From a virus, in the IMG/VR virus record IMGVR_UViG_3300032093_000090, positions 1 through 64,000 of that record: a stretch of DNA of 64,000 bases; one strand, given 5' to 3'. Position numbers and translations under genes: made by a program. Positions 20,169-32,500 of this stretch are shown one piece after another (the first letter of the stretch is position 1; each line of letters opens with the position of its first letter). The notes beneath the pieces are model-generated. The model searched no databases. It was given only the letters and a program-made list of their open reading frames with translations, and was not told the origin of the DNA.

Positions 20169-23100
20169 ATGGCAGATTTAAAGATATCGGAATTAGCCAG
20201 TGCTAATGTAGTTAATAAGGATGATTTATTTTATCTTATACAGGATAATGATAGCTATAATGTAAAAGCAAGTACATTATTTTCGTCAATCACCGATCCT
20301 ACATTAGCCGGCAACATTCTTCTCGGCGGGACAGTTCAAACATTAAATGCTGCTGGTACGGTAAGTATTACCACAACTAGAACAGATTTATATGGTGGCC
20401 GTTCTGCGGATGCAAATGCTATTTCGAATGGATCAATATTACCTTCTACAATATTCTTATATACGGAAGATGTTTCTGCCACGGGTAGAGGATTTACATT
20501 TGCTAATGGTACTCCTACTACACAGACATTATACGTTAGATATAAAAATGATAAGATTCACTTATCTCAAGCAGATAGTACAGTTTTCACGTATCCTCCT
20601 GAAGATTGGGTTGGCCCTACCGGATTAAGACCATTCCCAACAGGGTTACAGTTTGTAAAAGGTTCGCAATACATATTTAATGTAAGTGATCCATCAAATA
20701 CCGGTAATGTTTTAGCATTGTCATCATCTATAGATGGAACTAATACATTAGGTACTCGTTATACTGCAAATGTTGTATATAATGGTACTCCTGGAACTGC
20801 AGGTGCAAATGTTGTATTTACTGTTGCAAATGTAGATATTGATCCTGGCGGTAAATTCTATTTAGATTTACCACAAGGCGCTGATGGCCAATTAAAGATT
20901 ATTAACCTAGTAACTACCCTAGGTGGACAATTTGTATTAGCAAGTAATATTCAAAATAATCTTGCTATTGAATTAAAGAGATCTGGTGATTCAGCATTCT
21001 TGATGTATTCAAGTAATGGATGGATTTTAGTTGGTTCAAATCCTGGACTAACAACCACATTCTCTGGCACGTCTGATGATATTTCAGAAGGCAGCAAGTT
21101 ATATTTTACCAATGCAAGAGCAAGAGCAGCAATTACCGCAATTGATAATACAATAACATATTATAAAGCAAATGGCGGCATTGCTGCAAATATTCAAGCA
21201 ATAACAGAAAATATTGTTGCAGTAGCATTCTCAGGTAACACAAATATAATAAATGAAGGTTCAGAGAATCTTTATTACACAAATAATAGGGTGTTATCCA
21301 ATGTATCACAGATGAGTATTAATGTACTCGCAGATGTTGATACTACAGGTATTACTTCAAACGGCACATTAATTTGGAATGGTACATCATTTGTTGCAGG
21401 TATTGCAAACGAAGCATATTCTGCGGTCGTATCTAATGTATCACAAACTTCTAATATTGCTAATGTTGTATTAACTATTGATACGTTTTCAACAAGTAAT
21501 TTAAGAGAAGGTTCAAATCTTTATTATACTAATGCTAGAGTTTATGCAAACGTAATACCTTTATTAGATTTAAAGGCAAATGTTGTTGACTTAACAACTG
21601 CTAATGTTGCAGAGTTAAATAATTTATACTATACAAATGCTAGAGTTATTTCAGCATTAGTTGGTCAAGATATTGTAACTAATAATGTAATAATTCAAGG
21701 CGATTTAACTGTTGAAGGTAATGTAGTTACTTTTAATACTGCCACATTAACCGTTGAAGATAAAAATATTGTATTGGCAAACGGTGCCATAAATTCTTCA
21801 GCAGCGGACGGCTCTGGTTTTAATATTGATGGCGCCCAAGCTAATTTAAAATATCGTAGTACAGGCGATAAATTTGAATTCAATAAGTCGTTAGATGTTC
21901 AAGGCACGTTAACAGCCAATGGTTGGGCAAATTTATATGCAGCAAATGTTATTGGTTTAACAACTGCCAATGTTGCAGAATTAACAAATTTATACTACAC
22001 GAATGCTAGAGTTTATTCTAATGTAACCCCATTATTGGATTTAAAGGCAAATGTTGTTGACTTAACAACTGCCAATGTTGCAGAATTAACAAATTTATAC
22101 TACACGAATGCTAGAGTTTATGCAAATGTAACGGAAAGATTGCAATATTTAGATACGAATATTATTCCTTTAATTAGTAGTGTTTATGATTTAGGTTCAG
22201 ACGCATACAGATTTAGAGACTTGTGGTTGTCTGGTGCAACAATTCGATTGGGTAATACGTTATTATCTGAAACTGCAGGCGGCGGACTTTCGGTTAAAAG
22301 TGCTTCTGGCAATGTCAACATTGTTAGTGATATAATTTCTTCAAATACGTGGCTAGGAATTTATACCGCAAATGTATTAGAAACTGAAGGAAATTTATAC
22401 TACACGAATGCTAGAGTTTATGCAAATGTAATACCTTTATTAGATTTAAAGGCAAATGTTGTTGACTTAACAACATCTAATATTGCAGAGTTAACAAATT
22501 TATACTACACGAATGATAGAGTTTATTCGAATGTAATCCCATTATTAGATTTAAAGGCAAATGTTGTTGACTTAACAACTGCTAATGTTGCAGAGGGAAC
22601 CAATTTATATTTTACAAATGCTCGAGTGCTATCTAATGTATCGCAGATGAGCATCAATGTTCTTGCTGACGTAGATGTAACTGGCATTACGGCAAACGGA
22701 ACATTAATTTGGAATGGAACATCATTTGTTGCAGGCATCGCAAATGAGGCATATTCTGCAGTTACATCAAATGTGTCACAGACATCCAACATTGCTAATG
22801 TAGTATTAACAATTGACACATTTACAACAAGTAATTTAAGAGAAGGTTCAAATCTTTATTTTACAAATACTCGTGTAATAGATGCATTAACAACTGCTAA
22901 TGTAACTACCGGCAATTTAGTTGTTAGCGGAACATTAACTGCTCGTTCGAATGTTGGATTAACACTTGGAACAGCAACACAGGGCAATTTAATAAGTAAT
23001 GCGATTACTATGACAGTAGATACAACAGTAACAAACGGAATAGCTCAATTGAATGAAATTTTGGGCAAATTAGTTCCAGCTGCGCCAATAGCATTCCCAG

Positions 23101-24578
23101 GAAATGGTTATATTGCTATTAATTCTGTTTCTACTTTTAGAATGGCAAATTTTGCACAAACAGACAACACACCAAGTAGTAGAAATGTAGGTGGCGCAAA
23201 TATTGTTTCTTTAGTACGTAGGGCAAGTTCTTATACTACTACCACAATGAATGATATGGGTCCTGGGAATACAGGAACAGTCACATTATATAAAAACGGA
23301 AGTGCAACTGGTGCAAGAACACTTGTAACTGGTTCGGATAATGGAACATACGGTGATTTAGTTATAAGCGATAATGTAGATTATGCCACAAAAACGGGTG
23401 CTGCTGGTGGTTTCTGGGAAAGCTTTGATACTAACGCATCAGGCACAGTATCTGCAGGTTGGAATGAAGTTTATATTAATCACAGTCAAGGCGGTTCTAG
23501 TAATATAGCATATTGGTACTATGATTCAAGTAGCCCAGGCGCAGTTGTATTTTCTGTTCCTGTAATATATCCAACTTCAAACGTATATTCTAATTCAAGT
23601 ACGATACCACATTATACTAGTGCTACAGTATTTACAATGACTGCTAATGTTAAAAACCTTAGTGGTGATATGTTCCCAACAAGTAACACATTTATTACAG
23701 GATCGTCAGCCACAGGATTTGGAACACCTAGTAGTTTAAATTATGAAAGTGCCGGTGTAACAGGTGTACCTTTACCGTTAACAAGAAACTTATATGTTTC
23801 AAGTGGCAATGCTCAAATTTCTACAACAGTAAATATTGCATCCGGATTTGGCACAACCACAGTTGGTCCTAGTTTAACAGGACAAAATAGTTATATTTCA
23901 GGAACAGGTTCATTCTCATTAGGTGCAACTGTTCTTTATAAAACAGCCACAATTTCTTCCGAATCAACAATGGAAGAAAGTAATATTTGGGTTCAGGGTA
24001 ATGTTGGTTCGGGCGCAGGATACGGTGCAAGAATTATTAACCCAGGATCAACTGATACGCCAGTGCAATCTGCAAGCGCATTATTGTTTAATAGTAATAC
24101 AAGTACCTTATTATCATATGATGCAACTATTGTAGGTGCTACATTAAAACACGATCAAACAAATTATTCTGTAGGATATTTACCAGTTGGTCCTAATTTA
24201 AGTTCTGGTAGAGGCGGTGCTCAATATTATACGTTTAAGTTTAGTCGAGCATCTGTTGGTAAATTTAATATTAAATTCACAGGTCAATTAGCAGGTCTAT
24301 GGGTAGCATTACCGGGCAGTGCAATAGATACAACAGCCGCAGCGACAAATGGTTGGGTAGATATGAGTGTTGCTTATCCAGGATCGGGTGTGCCGTCATA
24401 TGGATGCGCATTAGGTGGAACCGTAACATTAAATACAGCCGGGACCCAAAGTAAGACATGTACTTTTGGTTCAGCAAACAGCTCAGATTCGGGCGCGTCA
24501 GGTGAGATATATATTAGGATAAGACTCAATGCAGGACAAACTATAACTGCTTTAGCAATACTCGGAGCAAGTAATTAA
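20169..24578 (+). CDS. giant repeat-containing tail fibre/baseplate protein 1
   Basis: The 1469-residue product starts MADLKISELASANVVNKDDLFYL, a start it shares with the protein at 57381 (the 'KISEL' baseplate-fibre type). About ten copies of an NLYYTNARVY-type repeat alternate with 'ANVVDLTTANVAEL' linkers through residues 300-910. A 'LTVEDKNIVLANGAI...GFNIDGAQANLKY' module, common in marine phage fibres, is inserted. The C-terminal 500 residues are repeat-free, Gly/Ser/Thr-rich beta structure, a likely receptor-binding tip (SSGRGGAQYYTFKFSRASVG...). A trimeric fibre is inferred. The next ATG follows the stop directly. Confidence 0.75.
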   Translation: MADLKISELASANVVNKDDLFYLIQDNDSYNVKASTLFSSITDPTLAGNILLGGTVQTLNAAGTVSITTTRTDLYGGRSADANAISNGSILPSTIFLYTEDVSATGRGFTFANGTPTTQTLYVRYKNDKIHLSQADSTVFTYPPEDWVGPTGLRPFPTGLQFVKGSQYIFNVSDPSNTGNVLALSSSIDGTNTLGTRYTANVVYNGTPGTAGANVVFTVANVDIDPGGKFYLDLPQGADGQLKIINLVTTLGGQFVLASNIQNNLAIELKRSGDSAFLMYSSNGWILVGSNPGLTTTFSGTSDDISEGSKLYFTNARARAAITAIDNTITYYKANGGIAANIQAITENIVAVAFSGNTNIINEGSENLYYTNNRVLSNVSQMSINVLADVDTTGITSNGTLIWNGTSFVAGIANEAYSAVVSNVSQTSNIANVVLTIDTFSTSNLREGSNLYYTNARVYANVIPLLDLKANVVDLTTANVAELNNLYYTNARVISALVGQDIVTNNVIIQGDLTVEGNVVTFNTATLTVEDKNIVLANGAINSSAADGSGFNIDGAQANLKYRSTGDKFEFNKSLDVQGTLTANGWANLYAANVIGLTTANVAELTNLYYTNARVYSNVTPLLDLKANVVDLTTANVAELTNLYYTNARVYANVTERLQYLDTNIIPLISSVYDLGSDAYRFRDLWLSGATIRLGNTLLSETAGGGLSVKSASGNVNIVSDIISSNTWLGIYTANVLETEGNLYYTNARVYANVIPLLDLKANVVDLTTSNIAELTNLYYTNDRVYSNVIPLLDLKANVVDLTTANVAEGTNLYFTNARVLSNVSQMSINVLADVDVTGITANGTLIWNGTSFVAGIANEAYSAVTSNVSQTSNIANVVLTIDTFTTSNLREGSNLYFTNTRVIDALTTANVTTGNLVVSGTLTARSNVGLTLGTATQGNLISNAITMTVDTTVTNGIAQLNEILGKLVPAAPIAFPGNGYIAINSVSTFRMANFAQTDNTPSSRNVGGANIVSLVRRASSYTTTTMNDMGPGNTGTVTLYKNGSATGARTLVTGSDNGTYGDLVISDNVDYATKTGAAGGFWESFDTNASGTVSAGWNEVYINHSQGGSSNIAYWYYDSSSPGAVVFSVPVIYPTSNVYSNSSTIPHYTSATVFTMTANVKNLSGDMFPTSNTFITGSSATGFGTPSSLNYESAGVTGVPLPLTRNLYVSSGNAQISTTVNIASGFGTTTVGPSLTGQNSYISGTGSFSLGATVLYKTATISSESTMEESNIWVQGNVGSGAGYGARIINPGSTDTPVQSASALLFNSNTSTLLSYDATIVGATLKHDQTNYSVGYLPVGPNLSSGRGGAQYYTFKFSRASVGKFNIKFTGQLAGLWVALPGSAIDTTAAATNGWVDMSVAYPGSGVPSYGCALGGTVTLNTAGTQSKTCTFGSANSSDSGASGEIYIRIRLNAGQTITALAILGASN

Positions 24579-27500
24579 ATGGCAATTTCAGATTCACAAA
24601 AGGTTGACCTACTATATAAGAAACTCTTTGGTGTTGCCAAGACTGACTTGCCTGGTAATAAGGGTCTTGCAAATGAGGCCACTGCTAGCCCAGCATTAAA
24701 TCGTGGCGATAAAGTTTGGACACAAGCTGGAGATATCCCAACCACTCCTGCAGCTGTACCGGGAATTATTCAAGCATACTTAACTACAAGCAGAATTGAA
24801 TGTACGGCTGATGCAACATCTACTCTTGTAAGTGGCGTATATCCTAGTTGGAAAACAAACTTAACAGATTGGATCACACCTGAATTTGGTGCAGACTATT
24901 TTGTAAAAGTATATGCAGATACTGCAGGTGCATCCGACCCAACATCTACCGGCACACAATTATCGGATGCAGGTATCGGGGGCGTAGGCGAATGGTTCTT
25001 TGATTACCAATCTGGCGTATTAAATTTTATTGGCGGATCAATTCCCGCATATTTAGTATCAAATCCTACTAAAAAGTTATTTGTTGTAGGTTACAGATAC
25101 ATTGGTTTAAAAGGTGCTTCTTATTTAGCAAATGCAACAGTTACTGGCAATATTAATGCCGGTAATGTAATTGTTACTGGAACAATAGTTGCAAGTGCAT
25201 TAGTTATTCCTGGATTAGATTTAGGATCTTTAGTATCAAGTAATGTTTCTACTAATACAGCAACTGCTGTAAATGTTATTTCTGAAAACATTAGTGCAAA
25301 TTCTTGGTTTGGTCTTTATACAGCAAACGTAATTGAAACTGCTGGCAATTTATATTATACAAATGCTCGTGTTTATGCAAATGTGATAGGATTACTAAAT
25401 GATAAAGCAAACGTTGTTGATTTAACAACTGCTAATGTTTTAGAATCTGTAAGTAATTTATATTATACTGTAACGAGAGCAAATGCGGCAATTGATGATC
25501 GTGTAACGAAAACGTTCATTGATAATTTGGGTATCGATTCAACTAATGCGCAAACATCAGATGTTGCACAATCTGCAAACATTGCCAATGTTGTATTATC
25601 AATTGATAATTTTACAACAAGTAATTTAAGAGAAGGCGCAAATCTTTACTTTACAAATGCAAGAACAATTGGTGCAGTAACCGGTCAAGATTTAAATTTA
25701 TCTAATGTAACTGTTTACAATTTAACTGCGGCAAACGCTTTATATGCAAACTCATTAGTAATCCAAGGCTTAGGTGTAACCGATACAATTCTTGCTTCAA
25801 ATATTACATCAAATGTTACATCTACTATAGAATTCGCATCAAGTAATATATTTACAAATAGTATTGCTGCAAATATTTGGAATAATTTATACAGTGCAAA
25901 TGTAATAGAATCCGATAATGCATTATTCTATACCAATGCTAGAGTTTATTCTAATGTTGCTCCGTTACTTGCGTATAAAGCAAACATAACAGATTTAACA
26001 ACTGCTAATGTTATTGAATTAACAAACCTTTATTACACTAACGCTAGAGTATATTCAAACGTAATTGGTTTATTAGATGCCAAGGCCAATGTTGTAGATT
26101 TAACAACATCTAATGTTGTTGAAGGTAATAATTTATATTACACAAATGCAAGAGTAAGATCTACTCTTTCTGGCGGAACAGGTGTTTCGTATAACACTAC
26201 GACAGGTCAAATTTCAATTGGTCAGAATGTTGATGCTCATGCAAATGTAACATTTAATGAAATGACCATTACTGGGAACTTAAATGTTTTCGGAAATGTT
26301 GTAGGATTTTACGCTAATAATTTAGTTGTAAATGACCCATTAATTCAATTGGGGTTTGGTAATCCTTCAGACGGAATTGATCTTGGTTTTATCGGACATT
26401 ATAACGATGCTGGAACTGAAAGACATGCGGGTCTATTTAGAGACGCTTCAGAAAATAATTTTAAATTCTTTGATAATTATTCGGTAGAACCTGGATCAGT
26501 AATAGATACTGCAAATACTTCATTCCGTTTATCAAATGTTGTTGCATCTACATTCATTGGTAATGTGGTTGGCAATGTAAATGGTTTTGTAAGTTCTATT
26601 AGTAATTTTTCTACTAGCAACTTAGCAGAAGGTAATAATTTATACTATACTAATACTCGAGTTTATGCAAATGTAATTGGTTTATTAGATTTAAAGGCAA
26701 ATGTTGTAGATTTAACAACTGCTAATGTCGCAGAATTAAATAACTTATATTATACTAATACTCGAGTTTATGCTAACGTAATACCTCTATTAAACTTAAA
26801 ATCAAATATATCTGATTTAACAACTGCTAATGTCGCAGAATTAAATAACTTATATTATACTAACACACGTGTTTACGCCAATGTTATTGGGTTATTAAAC
26901 ACCAAAGCCAACGTAGTTGATTTAACAACTGCTAATATTGCAGAAGTAGATAACTTATATTATACTAACGCAAGAGTTAATGCACTTGTTCAGCCTTCAG
27001 TTGCAGAATTAAGAGCACTTGTATCAAGATTTAATTCTAATGTATTGTATGTTGCTCAAAATGGTAATGATGCAAATGACGGTACTACAATGGGTAACGC
27101 ATTCGCAAACATACACGTTGCTTTAGCTGCAGCAACACAATGGACAACTGTATTCTTGAAGAGTGGCGATTACAGATTATATAATCAACCTGTAACGATA
27201 CCAACCCGTGTCGCATTAATAGGTGATAACTTAAGAACAACAACTATTAGACCAAGTCAACCAAGTGTTGATATGTTCTATGTTAACAATGCCTGTTATG
27301 TAACAGGTATTACATTCAGAGATCACGTATCGCCATCAGCAGTATTCTCATATAATCCCGACGGATCCGCAGGAACTATTGTAACTAGTCCGTATATTCA
27401 GAATAGTTCATCAATTACAACTACCGGAACAGGTATGAGAATTGATGGAAGATATGTTTCCGGATTACGCTCTATGGTGTGTGATGCATATACACAAACC

Positions 27501-29189
27501 AATGAAGGCGGTATTGGTATCCATATGTTAAATAGAGGATACTCACAATTGGTATCTGTATTTACAATTTGCTGCCATATTGCTATTAAGTGCGAAACAG
27601 GTGGATTCTGTTCTATTACAAACTCTAACGCATCATTTGGAACATATGGTTTATGGGCAGATGGTGTAAGTGAACCTTTATATTACGGAAAAGTACAAAC
27701 AGGTACAACTGAAGCAACTAATCAAATAACATTAAGTAACTTAAGTATTAGACCAAATTATGGCGATTCTGTGTTGTTTGCAAATTATGATCAAGCTAAA
27801 TGTGCAAGAGATACAGGATTAATTGTAGATTCATTAGCAATAGATTTGGCATACAATAGCAATACCCAATCTACGTTTGCCGGGTTACAATATTGGGCTC
27901 AACCTACTTCTGCAATTCCAAATCAATCTGTTGAAACAATTAATGCAATTAATGTTGCGGCACAAATTGCTATTGCGTTTGCTCAAGGAAATACCGTTAG
28001 TCAAGTATATCAGTCTAATGTTGGACCTACAAACGGAACAGGCGGAACGGCTGTGGAATCAACCATTGTATTAAATAATTTTAATACAATTACTAATATA
28101 ATACAAAATGGAACTGTAGGTGTAACAGATACAATTATACCTAATCAATATCCTGCAAATACTAATGTGAATGTATCAAATGCAGCAAACAATATTATAG
28201 ACAATAAAACTTTTATTGCTGCAGAAGTTATAGGATATATTGATTCTACATATCCTGGATTCTGGGCAAACACAACATTCCTTGATTCTGCAAATGCGCA
28301 GGCAAAATGCTCTCGCGATGTTGGATATATTTTAGAAAGTGTTACATTTGATTTGAGACATGGAGGCAATAGACAATCTGTTACCTCTGGCACTTATTAT
28401 TATCAATATGATGCAAATATTACACAAATTAACAATCAGGTAGTACAAACAGGTGCAGCATATTACTTTATAGGTAATTTAGTTGATAACATTATAAGAG
28501 GAAATGTTATTGCTAATGTATATCAAACCGGAGTAATACAAAATACAACTGCTGCGGCATATGCAACAAGTACAGAAGCAAACTTATTATTAGATGATGT
28601 TAGATTAATTGCAAATATTGTTACCTTTGGACCCAATGTTGCGTATGAAAAACAGCCAATCACATTTACTCCTAGTACCGAGCCGAATGTTATAAATGCT
28701 ACAAAATTAGTTATAGCTAATAAAGATTTTATTAAAGCTGAAGTATTAGAATTTGTAAATCAAAATTGGGCAAATATTAGCAATGGATCAGCCACATTCT
28801 ATACAGTATTAGCTTCAACAGAATTAGTTGCAAATACAAGTACAATAACATTATTGACGTTGGTTGATGATAATATATTGGCAAATTCAAGAGCTTCTTT
28901 CCATCAAGCAAGTTATATTTCATCCAGCGGTCATACGTTTGAATATGTGGGATCGGGCACTACTATTGCAACTGCATTACCGTCTTTAGGTGGTGTACCT
29001 ATACAGGCAAATGAGGTAATTGAATTGCGCGGCGGCCAAGTTTATTTCACAAGTACCGACCAATTAGGCGACTTTAGAATCGGAAAAGGTTTGGTTATAA
29101 ATAGAGTTGACGGCACAATTACAGGTAGAACATTCAACAAAGCATTGTTCGCAGTTATGACTCCATATATGCTAGCACTCGAGGGATAA
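24579..29189 (+). CDS. giant tail fibre/baseplate protein 2 with beta-helix domain
   Basis: The 1536-residue product has a distinct N-terminal domain (1-190). About ten YYTN repeats and the 'NDPLIQLGFGNPSDGIDLGFIGHYND' module follow (to about 810). Then YVAQNGNDANDGTT at about 828 opens a right-handed beta-helix (pectate-lyase-like fold), with FLKSGDYRL, ALIGDNLRTTTIRP and GIHMLNRGYSQLVSVFT. Two related helical 'CARD.G.I.DS...DL' repeats follow. A final block GGQVYFTSTDQLGDFRIGKGL is known from marine T4-like structural proteins. The beta-helix may bind or cut surface polysaccharide; no catalytic residues can be assigned. Confidence 0.78.
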   Translation: MAISDSQKVDLLYKKLFGVAKTDLPGNKGLANEATASPALNRGDKVWTQAGDIPTTPAAVPGIIQAYLTTSRIECTADATSTLVSGVYPSWKTNLTDWITPEFGADYFVKVYADTAGASDPTSTGTQLSDAGIGGVGEWFFDYQSGVLNFIGGSIPAYLVSNPTKKLFVVGYRYIGLKGASYLANATVTGNINAGNVIVTGTIVASALVIPGLDLGSLVSSNVSTNTATAVNVISENISANSWFGLYTANVIETAGNLYYTNARVYANVIGLLNDKANVVDLTTANVLESVSNLYYTVTRANAAIDDRVTKTFIDNLGIDSTNAQTSDVAQSANIANVVLSIDNFTTSNLREGANLYFTNARTIGAVTGQDLNLSNVTVYNLTAANALYANSLVIQGLGVTDTILASNITSNVTSTIEFASSNIFTNSIAANIWNNLYSANVIESDNALFYTNARVYSNVAPLLAYKANITDLTTANVIELTNLYYTNARVYSNVIGLLDAKANVVDLTTSNVVEGNNLYYTNARVRSTLSGGTGVSYNTTTGQISIGQNVDAHANVTFNEMTITGNLNVFGNVVGFYANNLVVNDPLIQLGFGNPSDGIDLGFIGHYNDAGTERHAGLFRDASENNFKFFDNYSVEPGSVIDTANTSFRLSNVVASTFIGNVVGNVNGFVSSISNFSTSNLAEGNNLYYTNTRVYANVIGLLDLKANVVDLTTANVAELNNLYYTNTRVYANVIPLLNLKSNISDLTTANVAELNNLYYTNTRVYANVIGLLNTKANVVDLTTANIAEVDNLYYTNARVNALVQPSVAELRALVSRFNSNVLYVAQNGNDANDGTTMGNAFANIHVALAAATQWTTVFLKSGDYRLYNQPVTIPTRVALIGDNLRTTTIRPSQPSVDMFYVNNACYVTGITFRDHVSPSAVFSYNPDGSAGTIVTSPYIQNSSSITTTGTGMRIDGRYVSGLRSMVCDAYTQTNEGGIGIHMLNRGYSQLVSVFTICCHIAIKCETGGFCSITNSNASFGTYGLWADGVSEPLYYGKVQTGTTEATNQITLSNLSIRPNYGDSVLFANYDQAKCARDTGLIVDSLAIDLAYNSNTQSTFAGLQYWAQPTSAIPNQSVETINAINVAAQIAIAFAQGNTVSQVYQSNVGPTNGTGGTAVESTIVLNNFNTITNIIQNGTVGVTDTIIPNQYPANTNVNVSNAANNIIDNKTFIAAEVIGYIDSTYPGFWANTTFLDSANAQAKCSRDVGYILESVTFDLRHGGNRQSVTSGTYYYQYDANITQINNQVVQTGAAYYFIGNLVDNIIRGNVIANVYQTGVIQNTTAAAYATSTEANLLLDDVRLIANIVTFGPNVAYEKQPITFTPSTEPNVINATKLVIANKDFIKAEVLEFVNQNWANISNGSATFYTVLASTELVANTSTITLLTLVDDNILANSRASFHQASYISSSGHTFEYVGSGTTIATALPSLGGVPIQANEVIELRGGQVYFTSTDQLGDFRIGKGLVINRVDGTITGRTFNKALFAVMTPYMLALEG

Positions 29190-29192
29190 TAA

Positions 29193-29528
29193 ATGGCAAC
29201 AGCACTAAACGTATTTAAAACAGTAACATCAAATCTTATAACATCCGCTAATGTGATTTATACTGCTCCCGCTCTAAGAACAACTATTATATTATCGTTG
29301 CAGGTAACGAACATATCAGGATCAACTGCTAATACCACAATATATCATAGTACTGCTGGAAATCAGTATGTTGAGTTATGTAATAATTTTGAAATTCCAG
29401 TAAACGATTCCGCTTCTATTCTTGGCGGCAAATTAGTGTTAGAAACAGGACAAAAACTTGTGGCAAAAGCGGGCGCAAACACCGCATTACGATTGGTTAT
29501 GAGCTTATTAGAAACTGCAAATGACTAA
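29193..29528 (+). CDS. small beta-rich virion protein, paralogue family member 1
   Basis: The 111-residue product is beta-rich: NVIYTAPALRTTIILSLQVTN, TANTTIYHSTAGNQYVELC, KLVLETGQKLVAKAGANTAL. Its layout matches the small proteins at 46369 and 51590 (YTVPA.. for attachment, 'I.NQS...TF' strand, then 'L..GD.v.v.A' strand), though identity is weaker. All three follow directly on a giant fibre-type gene. The fold looks like a small beta sandwich, perhaps a cap or connector for a fibre. Its stop overlaps the next gene by eight bases. Confidence 0.65.
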   Translation: MATALNVFKTVTSNLITSANVIYTAPALRTTIILSLQVTNISGSTANTTIYHSTAGNQYVELCNNFEIPVNDSASILGGKLVLETGQKLVAKAGANTALRLVMSLLETAND

Positions 29529-32500
29529 ACTAATATCGGGTAGAGTAAAAAAGATACCTAGCGCTAATGTAGGCGCTAGTCGTTATGATTTTTTAAAATT
29601 ATCTGAAGCAGAACCAGATTTAGGGTTACCTGCGGCTAATGGGTATGTTTTATCCGGGAATGTTGACGGCACCAGACGATGGATATTGCTTTCAACAGAG
29701 GCAACATTAGCAAATGTAGCAAATACTGTTTTATCAATTAACAATTTTACAACTGCTAATTTAGCAGAAGATGTTAATCTTTACTATACTAATGCAAGAG
29801 TTTACGCAAACGTAATTGGATTATTAAACGGTAAAGCAAATGTGGTTGATCTAACAACTGCAAATGTTGCGGAATTAACTAATTTATATTATACTAATGC
29901 TCGTGTCGATGCATATATAAGCCCAACATTAACAACCGCTAATGTAGTAGAATCTACAAGTAATTTATATTATACTGTAACAAGAGCTAATGCAGCAATT
30001 GATGATAGAGTAACCAAATCATTCATTGATAACTTAGGTGTAAGTAGTAGTTCTGCAGTATTTGCGGAAAATGCAAATGTAGCTAATACCGTTTTATCAA
30101 TTAACAATTTCACAACTGCTAATTTAGCAGAAGATACTAATTTATATTACACAAATGCTCGCGTATATGCAAATATAATTAGTTTATTGAACGCTAAGGC
30201 AGATGTTGTTGATTTGACAACATCAAATGTTGTTGAAGGTAATAATTTATATTATACTAATACTCGCGTTTACGCTAATGTTATAGGATTATTAAACGCC
30301 AAAGCCAATGTTGTTGATTTGACAACATCAAATGTTGTTGAAGGTAATAATTTATATTATAGTAATACTCGCGCTAATGCGGCAATTGATGCGCGTGTAA
30401 CTACAGAATTTATTGATAACTTAAACGTTTATGCTGCAAACGCATTCCACGCTGACTTTGCACAAGCAGCATTATATGTTATAAGCTTTGATACTCATAC
30501 AACAGATAATTTAAACGAAGGAACATCAAATTTATATTATACCAATGCAAGAGTTGACGCATATGTAACCCCAAAATTAACAACTGCTAATGTTAGAGAG
30601 CTTGGTAGTAATTTATATTACTCAAATGCAAGAGTCCTTGCCGGATTAGTAAATTCAAATTTAGTTGTTAATGATGCTACTGTACGAGGTAATTTATATG
30701 TAGAGGGAGATGTAGTTACTTTAAATACTGCAACACTTGCAATCGAAGATAAAAACATAGTTCTTGCAAATGGCGCAGTAAATGCGGCCGCTGCCGATGG
30801 TGCTGGTTTTAATATTGCTGGGGCGCAAGCTAATTTAAAATACCGTTTAAACGGCGATAAATTTGAATTCAACAAATCTTTAGATGTTTTAGGTACAATA
30901 ACTGCTTATGGATGGGAAGGTATCTACGCATCAAATGTTATTGGATTGACAACTGCTAATGTTACAGAATTAAACAACTTATATTATACTAACGCTCGTG
31001 TTTATGCAAACGTAATACCTTTATTAGATTTAAAGGCAAATGTTGTTGACTTAACAACATCTAATATTGCAGAGTTAACAAATCTTTATTACACCAATTC
31101 CCGTGTATATGCAAATGTTATTGGATTATTAAACGCCAAAGCTAACGTAGTTGACTTGACGACAAGTAATGTTGTCGAGGACATTAATTTATATTACACA
31201 AATGTGCGTGTTTACGCAAACGTAATTGGATTATTAAACGACAAAGCAAATGTAGTTGACCTGACGACAAGTAATGTTGTCGAGGACATTAATTTATATT
31301 ACACAAATGCGCGTGTTTATGCAAATGTTATTGGATTATTAAACGCCAAAGCTAACGTAGTTGACTTGACGACAAGTAATGTTGTTGAAGGTAGTAGTTT
31401 ATATTATACTAATGCAAGAGTTTACTCAAATGTTATTGGATTATTAAACGCCAAAGCTAACGTAGTTGACTTGACGACAAGTAATGTTGTCGAGGGTAAT
31501 AATTCATATTATACAAATGCTCGTGTTCAAAATTATTTAGAACATGTCGACGGCAATATTCTGCCAATCTCATCGGGTCCATACGATATTGGTTCAGAAA
31601 CTTATGCATGGCGCGATTTATGGCTGCAAGGCACATCTGTTAGATTTGTAAATTCTGGCTCTATGAGCGCCGTTGCAAACACATTTAGAATGGTTGATGC
31701 TAGCGGTAATGTAATATTTACTGCAAATTCTACAAATATTCCAATTACATCGTTTGATGGAAAATTGTCCGCCGCATTATTAACAACTGTTCCTAACTAT
31801 TCCACATCTAATATTTCAGAAGGTAGTAATCTTTACTATACTAATGCAAGAGTTTACGCAAACGTAATTGGATTATTAAACGCCAAAGCTAATGTTATTG
31901 ACCTAACAACATCAAATGTTGCGGAATTAAATAATTTATACTACACGAATGCTCGTGTATACGCCAATATTATTGGTTTATTAAATGTTAAGGCAAATGT
32001 ATTAGATTTGACAACATCAAATGTTGTTGAAGGTAATAATTTATATTATACCAATGCAAGAGTTAATTCTCAAGTACAATCTAATTTAGCATTAAAAGCA
32101 AATGTTGCGGATTTAAACACCAGCAACGTTATTGAAGGTGATAATTTATATTACACTAATGCTAGAGTTTATGCAAATGTAATACCTTTATTAGATTTAA
32201 AGGCAAATGTTGTTGACTTAACAACTGCTAATGTTATTGAATTAACAAATCTTTATTATACTAATGCAAGAGTTTACTCAAATGTTATTGGATTATTAAA
32301 CGCCAAAGCTAACGTAGTTGACTTGACGACAAGTAATGTTGTCGAGGGTAATAATTTATATTATACTAATACAAGAGTATCTTCTAATATAATAGGATTG
32401 TTGCCGTCATTAGCAGGCCTGAATATTTCTATTGAAGCAAACGGCCAAATTTCTGCAATATTATCTACAGCAGCAATTGGTGAAATATACACAAGTAATG